Assembly: GCF_037201815.1 (NCBI RefSeq)
Contig: NZ_CP147407.1
Location: 124,001-188,000 of the forward strand
From: Metabacillus sp. FJAT-52054
GTDB lineage: Bacteria > Bacillota > Bacilli > Bacillales > Bacillaceae
Reading direction: 5' to 3'
DNA length: 64,000 nt
Of the stretch, positions 1 to 8,107 are shown piece after piece. Below the pieces are notes generated by a model. It saw only the letters and a program-made list of their open reading frames with translations, did not search any database and was not told the origin of the DNA. Each line of letters opens with the position of its first letter. Positions within the stretch are counted from its first letter, which is position 1. The position numbers were made by a program, and so were the translations under genes.

Positions 1-1
1 C

Positions 2-259
2 GTACTTGATGAAGAACAGGTGCCGGAAGTTATGGCCGCCTTCAAAGAAGAGCTTGAAAAGCTTGATTCCTTCACCGCGGATGAAATTAAGGCGTCCATT
101 AAAGCTGTTCAAAAAGCAACAGGCCATAAAGGGAAAAAGCTCTTTATGCCAATCCGTGTTGCGGTTACTGGTCAAACTCACGGTCCTGAGCTTCCTCAAT
201 CGATTGAATTAATCGGTAAGGAAAAAGTTTTATCCCGTCTTGCAAGTTTAATGCGTTAA
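2..259 (+). CDS. gltX: Glutamate-tRNA ligase, C-terminal fragment (cut by window edge)
   Basis: Only the last 85 codons are present; the gene enters from the left edge. The fragment is the helical anticodon-binding C-terminus of a class I glutamyl-tRNA synthetase, recognised by the conserved stretch [20 protein letters not shown] followed by [10 protein letters not shown] near the end. It would charge tRNA-Glu (and in Bacillaceae also tRNA-Gln, later amidated) with glutamate in the cytosol. The catalytic HIGH and KMSKS motifs lie outside the window. Position just before the Cys T-box and cysE matches Bacillus gene order. Confidence 0.93.
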   Translation, partial: VLDEEQVPEVMAAFKEELEKLDSFTADEIKASIKAVQKATGHKGKKLFMPIRVAVTGQTHGPELPQSIELIGKEKVLSRLASLMR

Positions 260-263
260 CATT

Positions 264-293
264 TTGAATAAAATATAATATAGTATAGATAAT
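264..293 (+). promoter_or_regulatory. Candidate SigA promoter for the cysE operon
   Basis: TTGAAT (264-269), 18 bases, GATAAT (288-293), right after the gltX stop and just before the conserved start of the T-box leader. Transcription would begin near 300. The stretch is very AT-rich, so alternative -10 boxes exist. Confidence 0.5.
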
Positions 294-300
294 ATTTTAA

Positions 301-547
301 AACGTTGAAGAGGATAGTAGAGAACGGATTTCCTTTCCAGAGAAAACCTCCATGGCTGAGAGAGGTTGAAGTGAAGCTGTTCTTGAATTGCACCTCCTGA
401 GTCTTTTGCCGAACCGTTTCAGTAAGCAAAAGCGTTCGCTCCGCGTTAAGGAGCCTAAAGTTGAGGGCTGGTCTAAAGAAATCGCCCTAAACAGAGTGGA
501 ACCGCGCATAAAGGCGTCTCTGTCCGTATACAGAGGCGTCTTTTTTT
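301..547 (+). promoter_or_regulatory. T-box riboswitch (tRNA-Cys) with terminator
   Basis: Leader of the cysE-cysS operon. The T-box sequence AGAGTGGAACCGCG is at 493-506. A terminator hairpin follows: GGCGTCTCTGT (513-523) pairs with ACAGAGGCGTC (530-540) through 11 pairs including two G-U, then seven T. The stem I region starts near 301 (GAAGAGGATAGTAGAGAACGG-like). A plausible specifier triplet TGC sits at 389-391, followed by A, which fits uncharged tRNA-Cys and the downstream genes. Known mechanism: uncharged tRNA pairs with the specifier and the T-box bulge and stabilises the antiterminator. tRNA-Cys itself is not in this window. Confidence 0.92.
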
Positions 548-632
548 ATGCCGAAAATGACCGGTTCTAGCGCCACCGTACACCATTGCTTCAAGATGCT
601 TATAAGAAAAGAGGAAAACAGGAGGGGAGACA

Positions 633-1328
633 TTGTTTAAGCTGCTGAAGGAAGATGTAGACGTTGTTTTTGACCAGGATCCGGCCGCACGAAGCTATCT
701 GGAAGTCCTTCTGACATACTCAGGATTACACGCCGTATGGGCGCATCGGCTTGCCCATGCGTTTTATAAGCGGAAGCTGTATTTTGCGGCAAGGGCTATT
801 TCACAGATCAGCCGTTTCTTCACCGGAATTGAGATTCATCCCGGAGCTAAAATCGGGCGGCGTTTTTTCATTGATCACGGCATGGGGGTCGTGATTGGAG
901 AAACGTGTGAAATCGGCGACAATGTCACGGTCTTTCAAGGGGTAACCTTGGGCGGAACAGGGAAAGAAAAAGGGAAGCGCCACCCGACAATTATGGATAA
1001 TGCGCTGATTGCAACAGGAGCAAAAGTTCTCGGTTCGATTACAATAGGGGAGAATTCCAAAATCGGAGCGGGATCTGTCGTCCTTCAGGATGTGCCTGAT
1101 CACTCTACGGTCGTCGGAATACCGGGACGCGTCGTGATCCGCAACGGCAAAAAAATAAAACGGGATTTAAATCATACGGATCTGCCGGATCCCGTATCTG
1201 ATAAATTTAGAACATTAGAAGCTGAAATACTAAAATTAAAAGCTGAACTTGAAATAGTAAAAGAAGGGAAGAACGAAAATGGGCATCAGGCTTTACAACA
1301 CGCTGACTCGCAAAAAGGAAGATTTTAA
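633..1328 (+). CDS. cysE: Serine O-acetyltransferase
   Basis: Makes O-acetyl-L-serine from serine and acetyl-CoA, the first step of cysteine synthesis. 231 residues. An N-terminal helical part (about 1-62) precedes a left-handed beta-helix of hexapeptide repeats (about 65-175) with the catalytic pair Asp81-His82 in [13 protein letters not shown] and the loop [12 protein letters not shown]. The start is TTG at 633, chosen for the GGAGGGG ribosome-binding site at 621-627. The C-terminus is a charged coiled helix ([17 protein letters not shown]) and the gene runs 50 bases into cysS in another frame, longer than the usual 217-residue Bacillus protein. Expression is set by the upstream T-box. Confidence 0.96.
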   Translation: MFKLLKEDVDVVFDQDPAARSYLEVLLTYSGLHAVWAHRLAHAFYKRKLYFAARAISQISRFFTGIEIHPGAKIGRRFFIDHGMGVVIGETCEIGDNVTVFQGVTLGGTGKEKGKRHPTIMDNALIATGAKVLGSITIGENSKIGAGSVVLQDVPDHSTVVGIPGRVVIRNGKKIKRDLNHTDLPDPVSDKFRTLEAEILKLKAELEIVKEGKNENGHQALQHADSQKGRF

Positions 1329-2676
1329 ACCGCTTGAGGAAGGCAAGGTAAAAATGTATGTGTGCGGTCCGACTGTATACAACTACATTCATATAGGGAA
1401 CGCCCGTCCGGCTATCGTATATGACACGGTTCGAAAATACCTGGAGTTCCGCGGCTACGACGTCCAATTTGTTTCAAATTTCACAGATGTAGACGATAAA
1501 CTGATTAAAGCAGCGAATGAACTTGGCGAGGATGTCCCAACGATTGCAGATCGCTTTATCGATGCCTATTTTGAAGATGTAACTGCCCTCGGCTGCAGTC
1601 ATGCGGACGTACATCCGCGTGTTACCGAAAACATGGACATCATCATTGAGTTTGTAGAAGCACTGATTGAAAAGGGGTTCGCCTACGAGTCCGGAGGCGA
1701 CGTTTATTACAAGACCCGTGCTTTTGAAGGGTATGGTAAGCTTTCTCATCAGTCGATTGACGAACTTCGTTCCGGAGCTAGGATTGAGGTTGGCGAGAAA
1801 AAACAGGATGCTCTTGATTTCGTCCTGTGGAAAGCGGCTAAAGAAGGTGAAATTTCTTGGGATAGTCCGTGGGGGAAAGGCCGTCCAGGCTGGCATATTG
1901 AGTGCTCGGCGATGGCACGCAAATATTTGGGTGACAGCATCGATATTCATGCAGGAGGTCAGGACCTTACCTTCCCGCATCATGAAAATGAAATCGCCCA
2001 ATCCGAAGCTTTCACCGGAAAACCTTTCGCCAAATACTGGCTTCATAATGGATATATCAACATTGATAATGAAAAAATGTCGAAATCTCTCGGAAACTTT
2101 GTTCTGGTGCACGACATCATTAAAGAATACGATCCGCAGCTGCTGAGGTTCTTCATTCTTTCCGTACACTACCGTCATCCAATTAACTACTCGGCAGAAT
2201 TGCTTGAGAATACGAAAAATGCGTTTGATCGCCTGAAAACGTCATACACCAATTTGAAGCACCGCAGAGAAAGCAGTGCAAACCTTACCGGGGATAATAG
2301 TGAATGGCTCCTTAAAATAAAGGACCTGCGCGAAACCTTTATCAAGGAGATGGACGATGACTTCAACACAGCGAATGGAATCTCTGTTCTATTCGATTTA
2401 GCGAAGCTGTCAAACTATTACTTGAAGGAAACGAATACAGCCGAGGAAGTCATTGATGCCCTGCTTATGGAATTCAATGCATTAGCTGAAGTCATCGGGA
2501 TTTCATTTGGTGAACAGGGATTGCTTGACGAAGAGATTGATGCGCTGATTCAAAAGCGGATCCAGGCCCGTGCAGACCGTGATTTTGCTTTATCCGATCA
2601 GATCCGCGATCAGCTAAAAGAAATGAACATCATTTTAGAAGATACAGCGCAAGGAACCAGATGGAAAAGAGGATAA
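1279..2676 (+). CDS. cysS: Cysteine-tRNA ligase
   Basis: Class I synthetase that charges tRNA-Cys with cysteine in the cytosol; 465 residues, a normal length. Zinc-ligand Cys29 lies in [13 protein letters not shown], which also carries the HIGH-type motif (HIGN, 38-41). KMSKS is at 266-270. Further zinc ligands are visible in WHIECSAM and FPHHENE. The C-terminal part holds the helical anticodon-binding region. ATG 1279 follows GAAGGGAA and lies within the 3' end of cysE, so the two are translationally coupled. Co-regulated with cysE by the Cys T-box. Confidence 0.97.
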   Translation: MGIRLYNTLTRKKEDFKPLEEGKVKMYVCGPTVYNYIHIGNARPAIVYDTVRKYLEFRGYDVQFVSNFTDVDDKLIKAANELGEDVPTIADRFIDAYFEDVTALGCSHADVHPRVTENMDIIIEFVEALIEKGFAYESGGDVYYKTRAFEGYGKLSHQSIDELRSGARIEVGEKKQDALDFVLWKAAKEGEISWDSPWGKGRPGWHIECSAMARKYLGDSIDIHAGGQDLTFPHHENEIAQSEAFTGKPFAKYWLHNGYINIDNEKMSKSLGNFVLVHDIIKEYDPQLLRFFILSVHYRHPINYSAELLENTKNAFDRLKTSYTNLKHRRESSANLTGDNSEWLLKIKDLRETFIKEMDDDFNTANGISVLFDLAKLSNYYLKETNTAEEVIDALLMEFNALAEVIGISFGEQGLLDEEIDALIQKRIQARADRDFALSDQIRDQLKEMNIILEDTAQGTRWKRG

Positions 2677-2680
2677 CTGT

Positions 2681-3100
2681 ATGCTTGAGCTAGAAAAGAT
2701 AAAAAACGCGAGGCAGCTGAACAGCCTTGCCCTTGCTTATATGGGAGATGCCGTGTATGAAGTATACATACGGCATCACCTTCTTGCAAAAGGATTGGGA
2801 CGGCCGAACGATTTGCACCGCTATGCAAAGGCTTTTGTATCAGCAAAAGCGCAGGCAGAGGCGCTGAAAATTTTGAGTGAAGCAGCCTTTTTTTCAGAGG
2901 AGGAGCTTGAAGTCCTCCGGAGGGGAAGGAACGCAAAATCGGGCACTGTTCCAAAAAATACAGATATGATCACGTATAAATACAGTACCTCCTTTGAGGC
3001 ACTGATCGGATTCCTGTTTTTAGAGAAAAAAGAGGACAGGCTCCATGAAATTGCTGAAGAAGCGATAAAGTTACTGGAAGAAAGGAGGCACAACGGATGA
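2681..3100 (+). CDS. mrnC: Mini-ribonuclease 3 (23S rRNA maturation)
   Basis: RNase III-like endonuclease lacking the double-stranded-RNA binding domain; trims the ends of 23S rRNA precursor. 139 residues. The catalytic-domain signature [16 protein letters not shown] places the catalytic Asp at position 23, and a second acidic cluster lies in [12 protein letters not shown] (about 108-119). It starts 4 bases after cysS and its stop overlaps the rlmB start by 4 bases (ATGA), so it belongs to the cysteine operon. Its likely substrate stem, the 16-bp inverted repeat flanking the 23S gene, is also in this window. Confidence 0.95.
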   Translation: MLELEKIKNARQLNSLALAYMGDAVYEVYIRHHLLAKGLGRPNDLHRYAKAFVSAKAQAEALKILSEAAFFSEEELEVLRRGRNAKSGTVPKNTDMITYKYSTSFEALIGFLFLEKKEDRLHEIAEEAIKLLEERRHNG

Positions 3101-3843
3101 ATCATGAAGATTACATTATCGGCCGGAATCCAGTGCTTGAAGCACTGAGATCCGAGAGAGAAATCAACAAATTGTGGATGGCGGAGAATTCTGTTAAAGG
3201 ATCAGCCCTCCAAATTACAGGTATTGCGAAAGAAAGAGGCATTATCATCCAAACTGTGCCTAAAAGAAAGCTTGATCAAATGGTAGAAGGGAACCACCAG
3301 GGATTTGTCGCGCAGGTTGCGGCCTATGAGTATGCTGACATAGATGATATGCTCAAAGCAGCTGAAGAAAAGGGAGAGGCTCCATTTGTTCTGATCCTGG
3401 ACGAGCTTGAGGATCCTCATAACCTTGGATCGATCATGAGAACGGCAGATGCAGTTGGCGCTCACGGCATCATCATTCCGAAACGGAGGGCGGTCGGCCT
3501 GACTGCAACGGTAGCAAAGGCTTCAACTGGAGCCATTGAATATGTGCCTGTTGCAAGAGTAACGAATCTTGCCCGCGCCATCGAAGAATTAAAAGAAAAA
3601 GGAGTCTGGATTGCCGGAACGGATGCGAAAGGTTCAGATGATTACCGGACATTGGACGGGACCATGCCCATCGGACTTGTCATTGGCAGTGAAGGAAAAG
3701 GAGTGAGCCGCCTTGTGAAGGAAAAGTGTGATTTTCTGGTTAACCTTCCTATGGCCGGGCATGTTACTTCTCTAAATGCTTCTGTCGCAGCAAGCCTGCT
3801 GATGTATGAGGTATTCAGGAAGCGTCATCCGCTTGGGAGCTAA
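3097..3843 (+). CDS. rlmB: 23S rRNA (guanosine 2'-O) methyltransferase, TrmH/RlmB family
   Basis: SPOUT-family RNA methyltransferase, 248 residues. An N-terminal L30e-like substrate-binding domain ([12 protein letters not shown], residues about 5-75) is followed by the knotted SAM-binding domain: motif 1 [19 protein letters not shown], motif 2 [14 protein letters not shown], motif 3 [20 protein letters not shown]. The family in Bacillus (YacO) is annotated as RlmB for a conserved guanosine in 23S domain V; the exact target base is inferred by homology. ATGA overlap with mrnC suggests coupling of two 23S-processing activities. Confidence 0.92.
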   Translation: MNHEDYIIGRNPVLEALRSEREINKLWMAENSVKGSALQITGIAKERGIIIQTVPKRKLDQMVEGNHQGFVAQVAAYEYADIDDMLKAAEEKGEAPFVLILDELEDPHNLGSIMRTADAVGAHGIIIPKRRAVGLTATVAKASTGAIEYVPVARVTNLARAIEELKEKGVWIAGTDAKGSDDYRTLDGTMPIGLVIGSEGKGVSRLVKEKCDFLVNLPMAGHVTSLNASVAASLLMYEVFRKRHPLGS

Positions 3844-3848
3844 CGGAA

Positions 3849-4358
3849 ATGAACATTCTGCTCGTGGATGGATACAACATCATCGGTGCCTGGCCTGAGC
3901 TGAGAGTCCTGAAAAAAGACTATTTTGCACAGGCCAGAGATCTTCTCATTCAAAAAATGGCGGAATACCAAGCTTTCACCAAATACAGGGTCATCATCGT
4001 CTTTGATGCACACCTTGTTAAAGGAATTGAAAAGAAACACAGAAATTATCGGGTAGAAGTGATTTTTACGAAAGAAAATGAAACAGCGGATGAACGAATT
4101 GAAAAGCTTGCTTCTGAATTGAATGATATCCGGACACAGATTCATGTAGCCACTTCGGACTATACGGAACAATGGGCCATTTTTGGACAGGGGGCATTGC
4201 GCAAATCGGCAAGAGAGCTGCTGAATGAAATGGAAGCGATTGAAAAAAGCATCAAGAAAAAAGTGAAGCGTATGGAAAATGAACGGCCTCCATCGAAGAT
4301 TTCTTTGTCGGAAGATGTCATAAAAACCTTTGAGAAATGGCGTCGCGGAGACCTGTAA
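3849..4358 (+). CDS. rae1: Ribosome-associated mRNA endonuclease Rae1 (NYN domain, YacP)
   Basis: 169 residues. The N-terminal NYN/PIN-like fold starts with NILLVDGYNIIGAWPEL; acidic residues Asp7 and the TADERIEKLASEL motif are the expected metal ligands. The C-terminal third is a basic helix-rich extension (MEAIEKSIKKKVKRMENERP). In B. subtilis Rae1 enters the ribosomal A site and cuts mRNA in a translation-dependent manner; that role is taken from the family. It begins 5 bases after rlmB and is the last gene before the sigH promoter. Confidence 0.9.
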   Translation: MNILLVDGYNIIGAWPELRVLKKDYFAQARDLLIQKMAEYQAFTKYRVIIVFDAHLVKGIEKKHRNYRVEVIFTKENETADERIEKLASELNDIRTQIHVATSDYTEQWAIFGQGALRKSARELLNEMEAIEKSIKKKVKRMENERPPSKISLSEDVIKTFEKWRRGDL

Positions 4359-4363
4359 TCATA

Positions 4364-4392
4364 TTGCGATTCCAAATTTTGTGCTGTATAAT
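4364..4392 (+). promoter_or_regulatory. SigA-type promoter of sigH
   Basis: TTGCGA (4364-4369), 17 bases, TATAAT (4387-4392). It lies 33 bases before the TTG start of sigH. In B. subtilis the sigH promoter is SigA-dependent and repressed by AbrB; the AT-rich flanks here are compatible, but no AbrB site can be assigned by eye. Confidence 0.8.
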
Positions 4393-4424
4393 ATGGCTAT
4401 CTATGTGCGGTCGGGGGGATCGGC

Positions 4425-5081
4425 TTGAATACACAAATCAGCAAGGGGTATCTCAGCAAGGAAGAATTTCAGTTTCTGGACGATGAGCAGATTGTAGAGT
4501 TAGTTCATAATGGAGATAGTGATGCACTGGATTATTTGATTACAAAGTACCGAAATTTTGTCAGGGCCAAAGCAAGATCTTACTTTCTTATCGGAGCTGA
4601 CAGGGAAGATATCGTTCAAGAAGGCATGATTGGGCTTTATAAAGCGATTCGGGACTTTAAGGAGGACAAGCTTACCTCATTCAAAGCTTTTGCAGAACTA
4701 TGCATAACCCGCCAAATCATTACCGCTATCAAAACAGCAACCCGCCAAAAACACATTCCGCTTAACTCCTATGTTTCTCTGGACAAGCCTATTTATGATG
4801 ACGAATCGGACCGGACATTGATGGATGTCATATCCGGAGCCAAAATTATGGATCCTGAAGAGCTGTTTATCAATCAGGAAGAGTTTGACGATATTGAAGT
4901 AAAGATGGCTGAGCTATTGAGTGATCTTGAAAGAAAAGTGCTGTCCCTTTATCTGGACGGAAGGTCCTATCAGGAGATTTCTGAAGAACTGAACCGCCAC
5001 GTTAAGTCAATTGACAATGCCCTTCAGCGGGTGAAAAGAAAGCTTGAAAGATATTTAGAGCTGCGCGAACTGAGCATGTGA
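4425..5081 (+). CDS. sigH: RNA polymerase sigma-H factor
   Basis: Alternative sigma factor of the SigH group that turns on early sporulation, competence and stationary-phase genes. 218 residues, the same as in B. subtilis. Region 2 carries DALDYLITKYRNFVRAKARSYFLIGADREDIVQEG-type sequence (about 27-62) with the core-binding and -10 recognising helices; region 4 has SLYLDGRSYQEISEELNRH (helix-turn-helix, about 172-192). The start is TTG at 4425 behind GGGGGGAT. It has its own promoter and no partner gene. Confidence 0.97.
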   Translation: MNTQISKGYLSKEEFQFLDDEQIVELVHNGDSDALDYLITKYRNFVRAKARSYFLIGADREDIVQEGMIGLYKAIRDFKEDKLTSFKAFAELCITRQIITAIKTATRQKHIPLNSYVSLDKPIYDDESDRTLMDVISGAKIMDPEELFINQEEFDDIEVKMAELLSDLERKVLSLYLDGRSYQEISEELNRHVKSIDNALQRVKRKLERYLELRELSM

Positions 5082-5097
5082 CAAATTCGATCCTTTA

Positions 5098-5125
5098 TTG
5101 ACAGGAAAAACCACGCTATGATACA
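5098..5125 (+). promoter_or_regulatory. Candidate promoter of rpmGB-secE
   Basis: A perfect TTGACA at 5098-5103 sits just after sigH; the best-spaced -10 is GATACA at 5120-5125 (16 bases), with TATGAT three bases earlier as an alternative at a short distance. It lies about 40 bases before rpmGB. Confidence 0.55.
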
Positions 5126-5163
5126 TTTTGTAGGAATATGAAACATGGCGGAAGGTGTTCAGC

Positions 5164-5313
5164 ATGCGAAAAAAAGTAGTTTTAGGCTGTACAGAATGCG
5201 GCAGCCGCAACTATACAACGATGAAAAGCACTTCTAACACAACAGAGCGCTTGGAAATGAAGAAATTCTGCGGTACGTGCAATGCGCATACAAACCACCG
5301 CGAAACGAAATAG
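5164..5313 (+). CDS. rpmGB: 50S ribosomal protein L33 (zinc-binding form)
   Basis: 49-residue protein too short for routine gene calling. Starts at ATG 5164 behind GGCGGAAGG (5148-5156), begins [17 protein letters not shown] and ends at TAG 5311-5313. Two CxxC pairs (Cys9/Cys12 and Cys36/Cys39) form the zinc ribbon, so this is the C+ paralogue. It is a structural protein near the 50S E site. Placement before secE-nusG matches Bacillus. Confidence 0.95.
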   Translation: MRKKVVLGCTECGSRNYTTMKSTSNTTERLEMKKFCGTCNAHTNHRETK

Positions 5314-5464
5314 GACTTATATCACTCTTGCCAGTTTTTATTTTCCAGCGCTGATAGGCGAAGTTACAATCGAAGGTCCGACCGGAGCCTGCCATCCTCT
5401 TTCAAATTAGAAAGAAAGCCGGAAAGGCCATTTGAGCATTTTCTTTATTTTTGGAGGTAACGAA

Positions 5465-5647
5465 ATGGGACGTATTACTAATTTCTTCGGGGATGTCGGT
5501 CGTGAAATGAAAAAAGTAAGCTGGCCAAAAGGCAAAGAGCTTACTAGATATACGATCGTTGTTATCGCAACCGTTGTCTTCGCAGCTGTGTTTTTCGCAG
5601 TCGTTGACTTGGGCATTTCTGAGCTAGTTCGATTAATTGTTGGCTGA
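5465..5647 (+). CDS. secE: Preprotein translocase subunit SecE
   Basis: Small clamp subunit of the SecYEG channel; its single helix braces SecY (SecY is encoded at 31789). 60 residues: amphipathic N-terminal helix ending in REMKKVSWPKGKEL, then one membrane segment, about 30-53 (IVVIATVVFAAVFFAVVDLG). The ATG at 5465 is chosen over the upstream in-frame GTG/ATG possibilities because TTGGAGGTAACGAA precedes it at the right distance. Single-helix length is typical of Gram-positives. Confidence 0.96.
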   Translation: MGRITNFFGDVGREMKKVSWPKGKELTRYTIVVIATVVFAAVFFAVVDLGISELVRLIVG

Positions 5648-5675
5648 TTGTTGAATAAAACTGGATTTTCCGTGT

Positions 5676-5681
5676 TATAAT
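5676..5681 (+). promoter_or_regulatory. Extended -10 promoter in the secE-nusG gap
   Basis: TGT followed by TATAAT: TG at 5673-5674 and TATAAT at 5676-5681, an extended -10 element, with a poor -35 (TTGAAT, 5651-5656, 19-base spacer). A transcript would start near 5688 and run directly into the hairpin at 5714. Confidence 0.55.
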
Positions 5682-5713
5682 AAATGATAATCCACAGCTT
5701 TGTTCGAAAAAAG

Positions 5714-5733
5714 ACCCGTTCAGCGGGTTTTTT
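5714..5733 (+). terminator. Intrinsic terminator or attenuator before nusG
   Basis: ACCCG (5714-5718), five-base loop, CGGGT (5724-5728), then a run of T to 5733. The stem is short but GC-rich and is preceded by six A. It lies after secE and after the extended -10 promoter, so it could end secE transcripts or attenuate nusG. Confidence 0.65.
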
Positions 5734-5839
5734 AATTTGCAAAAAAGTTGCGCTGCCTGCTTACATACGGGACAAGCGCAGCAGATTCATTATATAAAAC
5801 TGATTAATGCGGGGAGGGAAGGACAAAGGTCCTGACTGT

Positions 5840-6373
5840 ATGGAGAAAAATTGGTATGTTGTTCACACGTATTCCGGATACGAGAATAAAGTAAAAGCGA
5901 ATCTTGAAAAGCGTGTTGAATCAATGGCAATGCAAGACAAGATTTTCAGAGTCGTAGTTCCTGAAGAGGAAGAAACAGATATTAAGAATGGTAAAAAGAA
6001 AGTTGTAAAGAAAAAGGTGTTTCCTGGCTATGTATTGGTTGAAATCGTTATGACAGACGATTCATGGTATGTTGTACGGAATACACCGGGTGTAACAGGA
6101 TTCGTTGGCTCTGCCGGTTCCGGTTCTAAGCCGACGGCACTTCTTCCTGAAGAAGTAGAAGTGATTCTTAAGCGCATGGGTATGGATGAGCGCCGTGTTG
6201 AAATCGACTTTGAGCTGAAAGAAACGGTTAAAGTAATTGAGGGGCCATTTGCAAACTTTACCGGTGTTATTGAAGACATCGATCATGACAAGCAAAAAGT
6301 TAAAGTTCTAGTGAACATGTTCGGCCGTGAAACACCTGTTGAACTTGAATTCTCTCAAGTGGATAAATTATAA
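5840..6373 (+). CDS. nusG: Transcription elongation and termination factor NusG
   Basis: 177 residues, identical in length to B. subtilis NusG. The NGN domain (about 1-110, starting MEKNWYVVHTYSGYENKVKA) contacts the RNA polymerase clamp, and the C-terminal KOW domain (about 123-177, EGPFANFTGVIEDI) contacts S10 or Rho. The start ATG 5840 is favoured over an upstream in-frame codon at 5807 because it gives the conserved N-terminus, although the ribosome-binding site is only moderate (GGACAAAGGTC). In Bacillus NusG promotes pausing and intrinsic termination. Confidence 0.96.
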   Translation: MEKNWYVVHTYSGYENKVKANLEKRVESMAMQDKIFRVVVPEEEETDIKNGKKKVVKKKVFPGYVLVEIVMTDDSWYVVRNTPGVTGFVGSAGSGSKPTALLPEEVEVILKRMGMDERRVEIDFELKETVKVIEGPFANFTGVIEDIDHDKQKVKVLVNMFGRETPVELEFSQVDKL

Positions 6374-6385
6374 TCAGAAAATAAC

Positions 6386-6414
6386 TTGAAATAGATTGGG
6401 AAAAGTGATAATAT
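6386..6414 (+). promoter_or_regulatory. Promoter of rplK-rplA
   Basis: TTGAAA (6386-6391), 17 bases, TAATAT (6409-6414), with an extended TG at 6406-6407. It leaves a leader of about 130 bases that holds an L1-binding-like hairpin. Confidence 0.75.
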
Positions 6415-6498
6415 TTCATAAGTCAGTGTGTCTCACTCAAAGTGGGACAGATAACTTGATTTTATTCCTAATCATTCACATAAAGAATGAGGTTATGA

Positions 6499-6524
6499 GT
6501 GGGAGGGCAAGGCCCTATTACCAC
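6499..6524 (+). promoter_or_regulatory. Predicted L1 translational operator in the rplK leader
   Basis: The 26-base element starts GTGGGAGGGC and ends TATTACCAC. GTGG pairs with CCAC and AGGGC with GCCCT, leaving an asymmetric purine-rich internal loop. The same layout is seen in the L1 stalk of 23S rRNA (in this window GGTAGGAGCC at 53316 with GGGATACTACC downstream). L1 autoregulates rplK-rplA by binding such mimics in other bacteria; here the binding is inferred from shape and sequence. Confidence 0.7.
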
Positions 6525-6550
6525 ATCACGGACTTAAGGAGGTGTGTCTC

Positions 6551-6976
6551 GTGGCTAAAAAAGTAATTAAAATGGTTAAATTGCAAATCCCTGCCGGCAA
6601 AGCGAATCCGGCTCCTCCAGTAGGTCCCGCATTGGGTCAAGCTGGTGTGAATATCATGGGATTCTGTAAGGAATTTAACGCACGCACAGCTGAACAAGCT
6701 GGGTTGATTATCCCAGTTGAAATCACTGTTTTTGAAGATCGTTCCTTCACATTTATTACAAAAACTCCGCCTGCTGCTGTATTGCTTAAGAAAGCAGCTG
6801 GAATTGAGTCTGGTTCTGGTGAACCAAACCGTAATAAAGTGGCTACTGTTAAGCGTGACAAAGTACGTGAAATCGCTGAAACAAAAATGCCTGACTTAAA
6901 CGCAGCAAGCGTTGAAGCGGCTATGTTGATGGTTGAAGGTACTGCGCGCAGCATGGGAATTGTGATCGAAGACTAA
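6551..6976 (+). CDS. rplK: 50S ribosomal protein L11
   Basis: 141 residues, the usual length. Start is GTG at 6551, giving [27 protein letters not shown] at 6539-6545 is its ribosome-binding site, so the longer frame from 6542 is rejected. The N-terminal domain has the proline-rich switch [14 protein letters not shown]; the C-terminal domain binds the 23S GTPase-associated centre ([20 protein letters not shown]). With L10 and L7/L12 it forms the stalk base, the site of factor GTPase activation and RelA sensing. Confidence 0.98.
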   Translation: MAKKVIKMVKLQIPAGKANPAPPVGPALGQAGVNIMGFCKEFNARTAEQAGLIIPVEITVFEDRSFTFITKTPPAAVLLKKAAGIESGSGEPNRNKVATVKRDKVREIAETKMPDLNAASVEAAMLMVEGTARSMGIVIED

Positions 6977-6988
6977 TTGATGATGCTT

Positions 6989-7082
6989 AAGGGTTGCGGG
7001 TTTGGATTAACAAGTTCGCAGCCTTTATTCTCGTTTACAGATTTGTGACCTGGATGGATCAGGCATTGTTTTTGCCCCATCC
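6989..7082 (+). other. Two hairpins in the rplK-rplA spacer
   Basis: Hairpin one: AAGGGTTGCG (6989-6998) with CGCAGCCTTT (7017-7026), ten pairs with two G-U. Hairpin two: GGATGG (7052-7057) with CCATCC (7077-7082), with GGCA/TGCC inside. Neither is followed by a proper T run. They precede the second L1-like element and may be part of a folded leader. Confidence 0.5.
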
Positions 7083-7124
7083 GAACGCACTGGCCGGGTT
7101 TCCTGGACAGCTGCGCTTTTACCT

Positions 7125-7151
7125 GTGGGAGGTTATTTCCGCTAAAACCAC
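7125..7151 (+). promoter_or_regulatory. Second L1-operator-like hairpin, directly before rplA
   Basis: GTGGGAGG at 7125-7132 and AAAACCAC ending at 7151 repeat the pattern of the element before rplK (GTGGGAGG ... TTACCAC). The outer TGTGG/CCACA stem closes it. It ends only 18 bases before the rplA start and 3 bases before the ribosome-binding site AAGGAGG, suiting translational control of L1 by L1. Confidence 0.55.
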
Positions 7152-7169
7152 ATAAGGAGGACATTTAAA

Positions 7170-7868
7170 ATGGCTAAAAAAGGCAAGAAATATGTAGAAG
7201 CTGCAAAGCTTGTAGACCGTTCTAAAGCTTACCCTGTTACAGAGGCTGTTGAACTGGCTAAGAAAACAAACACTGCAAAGTTTGACGCAACAGTAGAGGT
7301 TGCTTTCCGTCTTGGAGTAGACCCTCGTAAAAATGACCAGCAAATCCGCGGAGCAGTTGTGCTTCCAAACGGAACTGGTAAAACTCAAAAAGTTTTGGTT
7401 TTCGCTAAAGGCGAAAAAGCGAAAGAAGCAGAAGCTGCAGGAGCAGATTATGTTGGAGATTCCGAATTCATCACGAAAATTCAGCAAGGCTGGTTTGAGT
7501 TTGATGTAATCGTTGCTACTCCTGACATGATGGGTGAAGTTGGTAAGCTTGGACGCGTATTGGGACCAAAAGGCCTAATGCCGAACCCGAAAACTGGAAC
7601 TGTAACTTTTGAAGTTGAAAGAGCTGTTAATGAAATCAAAGCTGGTAAAGTTGAATACCGTGTTGATAAAGCCGGTATCATCCACGTACCTATCGGTAAA
7701 GTTTCATTCGAAGACAACAAGCTTGTTGAAAACTTCAAAACAATCTTTGACACATTGCTTAAAGCAAAACCAGCGGCTGCAAAAGGCACTTACATGAAGA
7801 GTGTTGCAGTAACGTCCACTATGGGCCCTGGAGTCAAAGTTGATTCTGCTAGCTTCTCTGTAAAATAA
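7170..7868 (+). CDS. rplA: 50S ribosomal protein L1
   Basis: 232 residues, same as B. subtilis. Signature GGVGT-type loop is seen as [22 protein letters not shown] (about 52-73) and [15 protein letters not shown] (about 131-145). L1 forms the mobile stalk that guides deacylated tRNA out of the E site, and in many bacteria represses its own operon. The start ATG 7170 has AAGGAGG at 7154-7160. Second gene of the rplK-rplA operon, after an unusually long (193-base) structured spacer. Confidence 0.98.
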   Translation: MAKKGKKYVEAAKLVDRSKAYPVTEAVELAKKTNTAKFDATVEVAFRLGVDPRKNDQQIRGAVVLPNGTGKTQKVLVFAKGEKAKEAEAAGADYVGDSEFITKIQQGWFEFDVIVATPDMMGEVGKLGRVLGPKGLMPNPKTGTVTFEVERAVNEIKAGKVEYRVDKAGIIHVPIGKVSFEDNKLVENFKTIFDTLLKAKPAAAKGTYMKSVAVTSTMGPGVKVDSASFSVK

Positions 7869-7871
7869 TTA

Positions 7872-7900
7872 TTGACTTCTTATGGAAGTTCGTATATAAT
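7872..7900 (+). promoter_or_regulatory. Promoter of rplJ-rplL
   Basis: TTGACT (7872-7877), 17 bases, TATAAT (7895-7900), starting within 4 bases of the rplA stop. Near-consensus SigA promoter. Confidence 0.88.
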
Positions 7901-7914
7901 TCACTTTGTTATTA

Positions 7915-8057
7915 AAACGACAACTCAATAAGAGAATTATACCGCAGACAGCAGGTGCCGCTAATGGCTTAATTCCCTGCCGAGGTGTGACCATATTGTA
8001 CAGATCAGCATTGTTCATGTATAAACGGCGCCTCCATGTCTAGCATGGAGGCTTTTT
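7915..8057 (+). promoter_or_regulatory. L10 leader with terminator (ribosomal protein autoregulation)
   Basis: The leader between the promoter and rplJ holds the conserved L10-leader core (ACCGCAGACAGCAGGTGCCG, then CCCTGCCGAGG at about 7976). It ends in a strong terminator: GCCTCCATG (8030-8038), loop TCTAG, CATGGAGGC (8044-8052), five T. Known family: L10 (as L10-L7/L12 complex) binds a 23S-like kink in the leader and lowers rplJL expression. The terminator indicates transcription attenuation here. Confidence 0.88.
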
Positions 8058-8107
8058 CATGCGAACACAAACGGTATAATGTCAATCATTCTACAGGAGG
8101 TGTAACA

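Noticed and set aside
1474-2178. 234-codon open frame antisense to cysS
   Set aside because: No ribosome-binding site and the sense strand carries a full synthetase; shadow frame.
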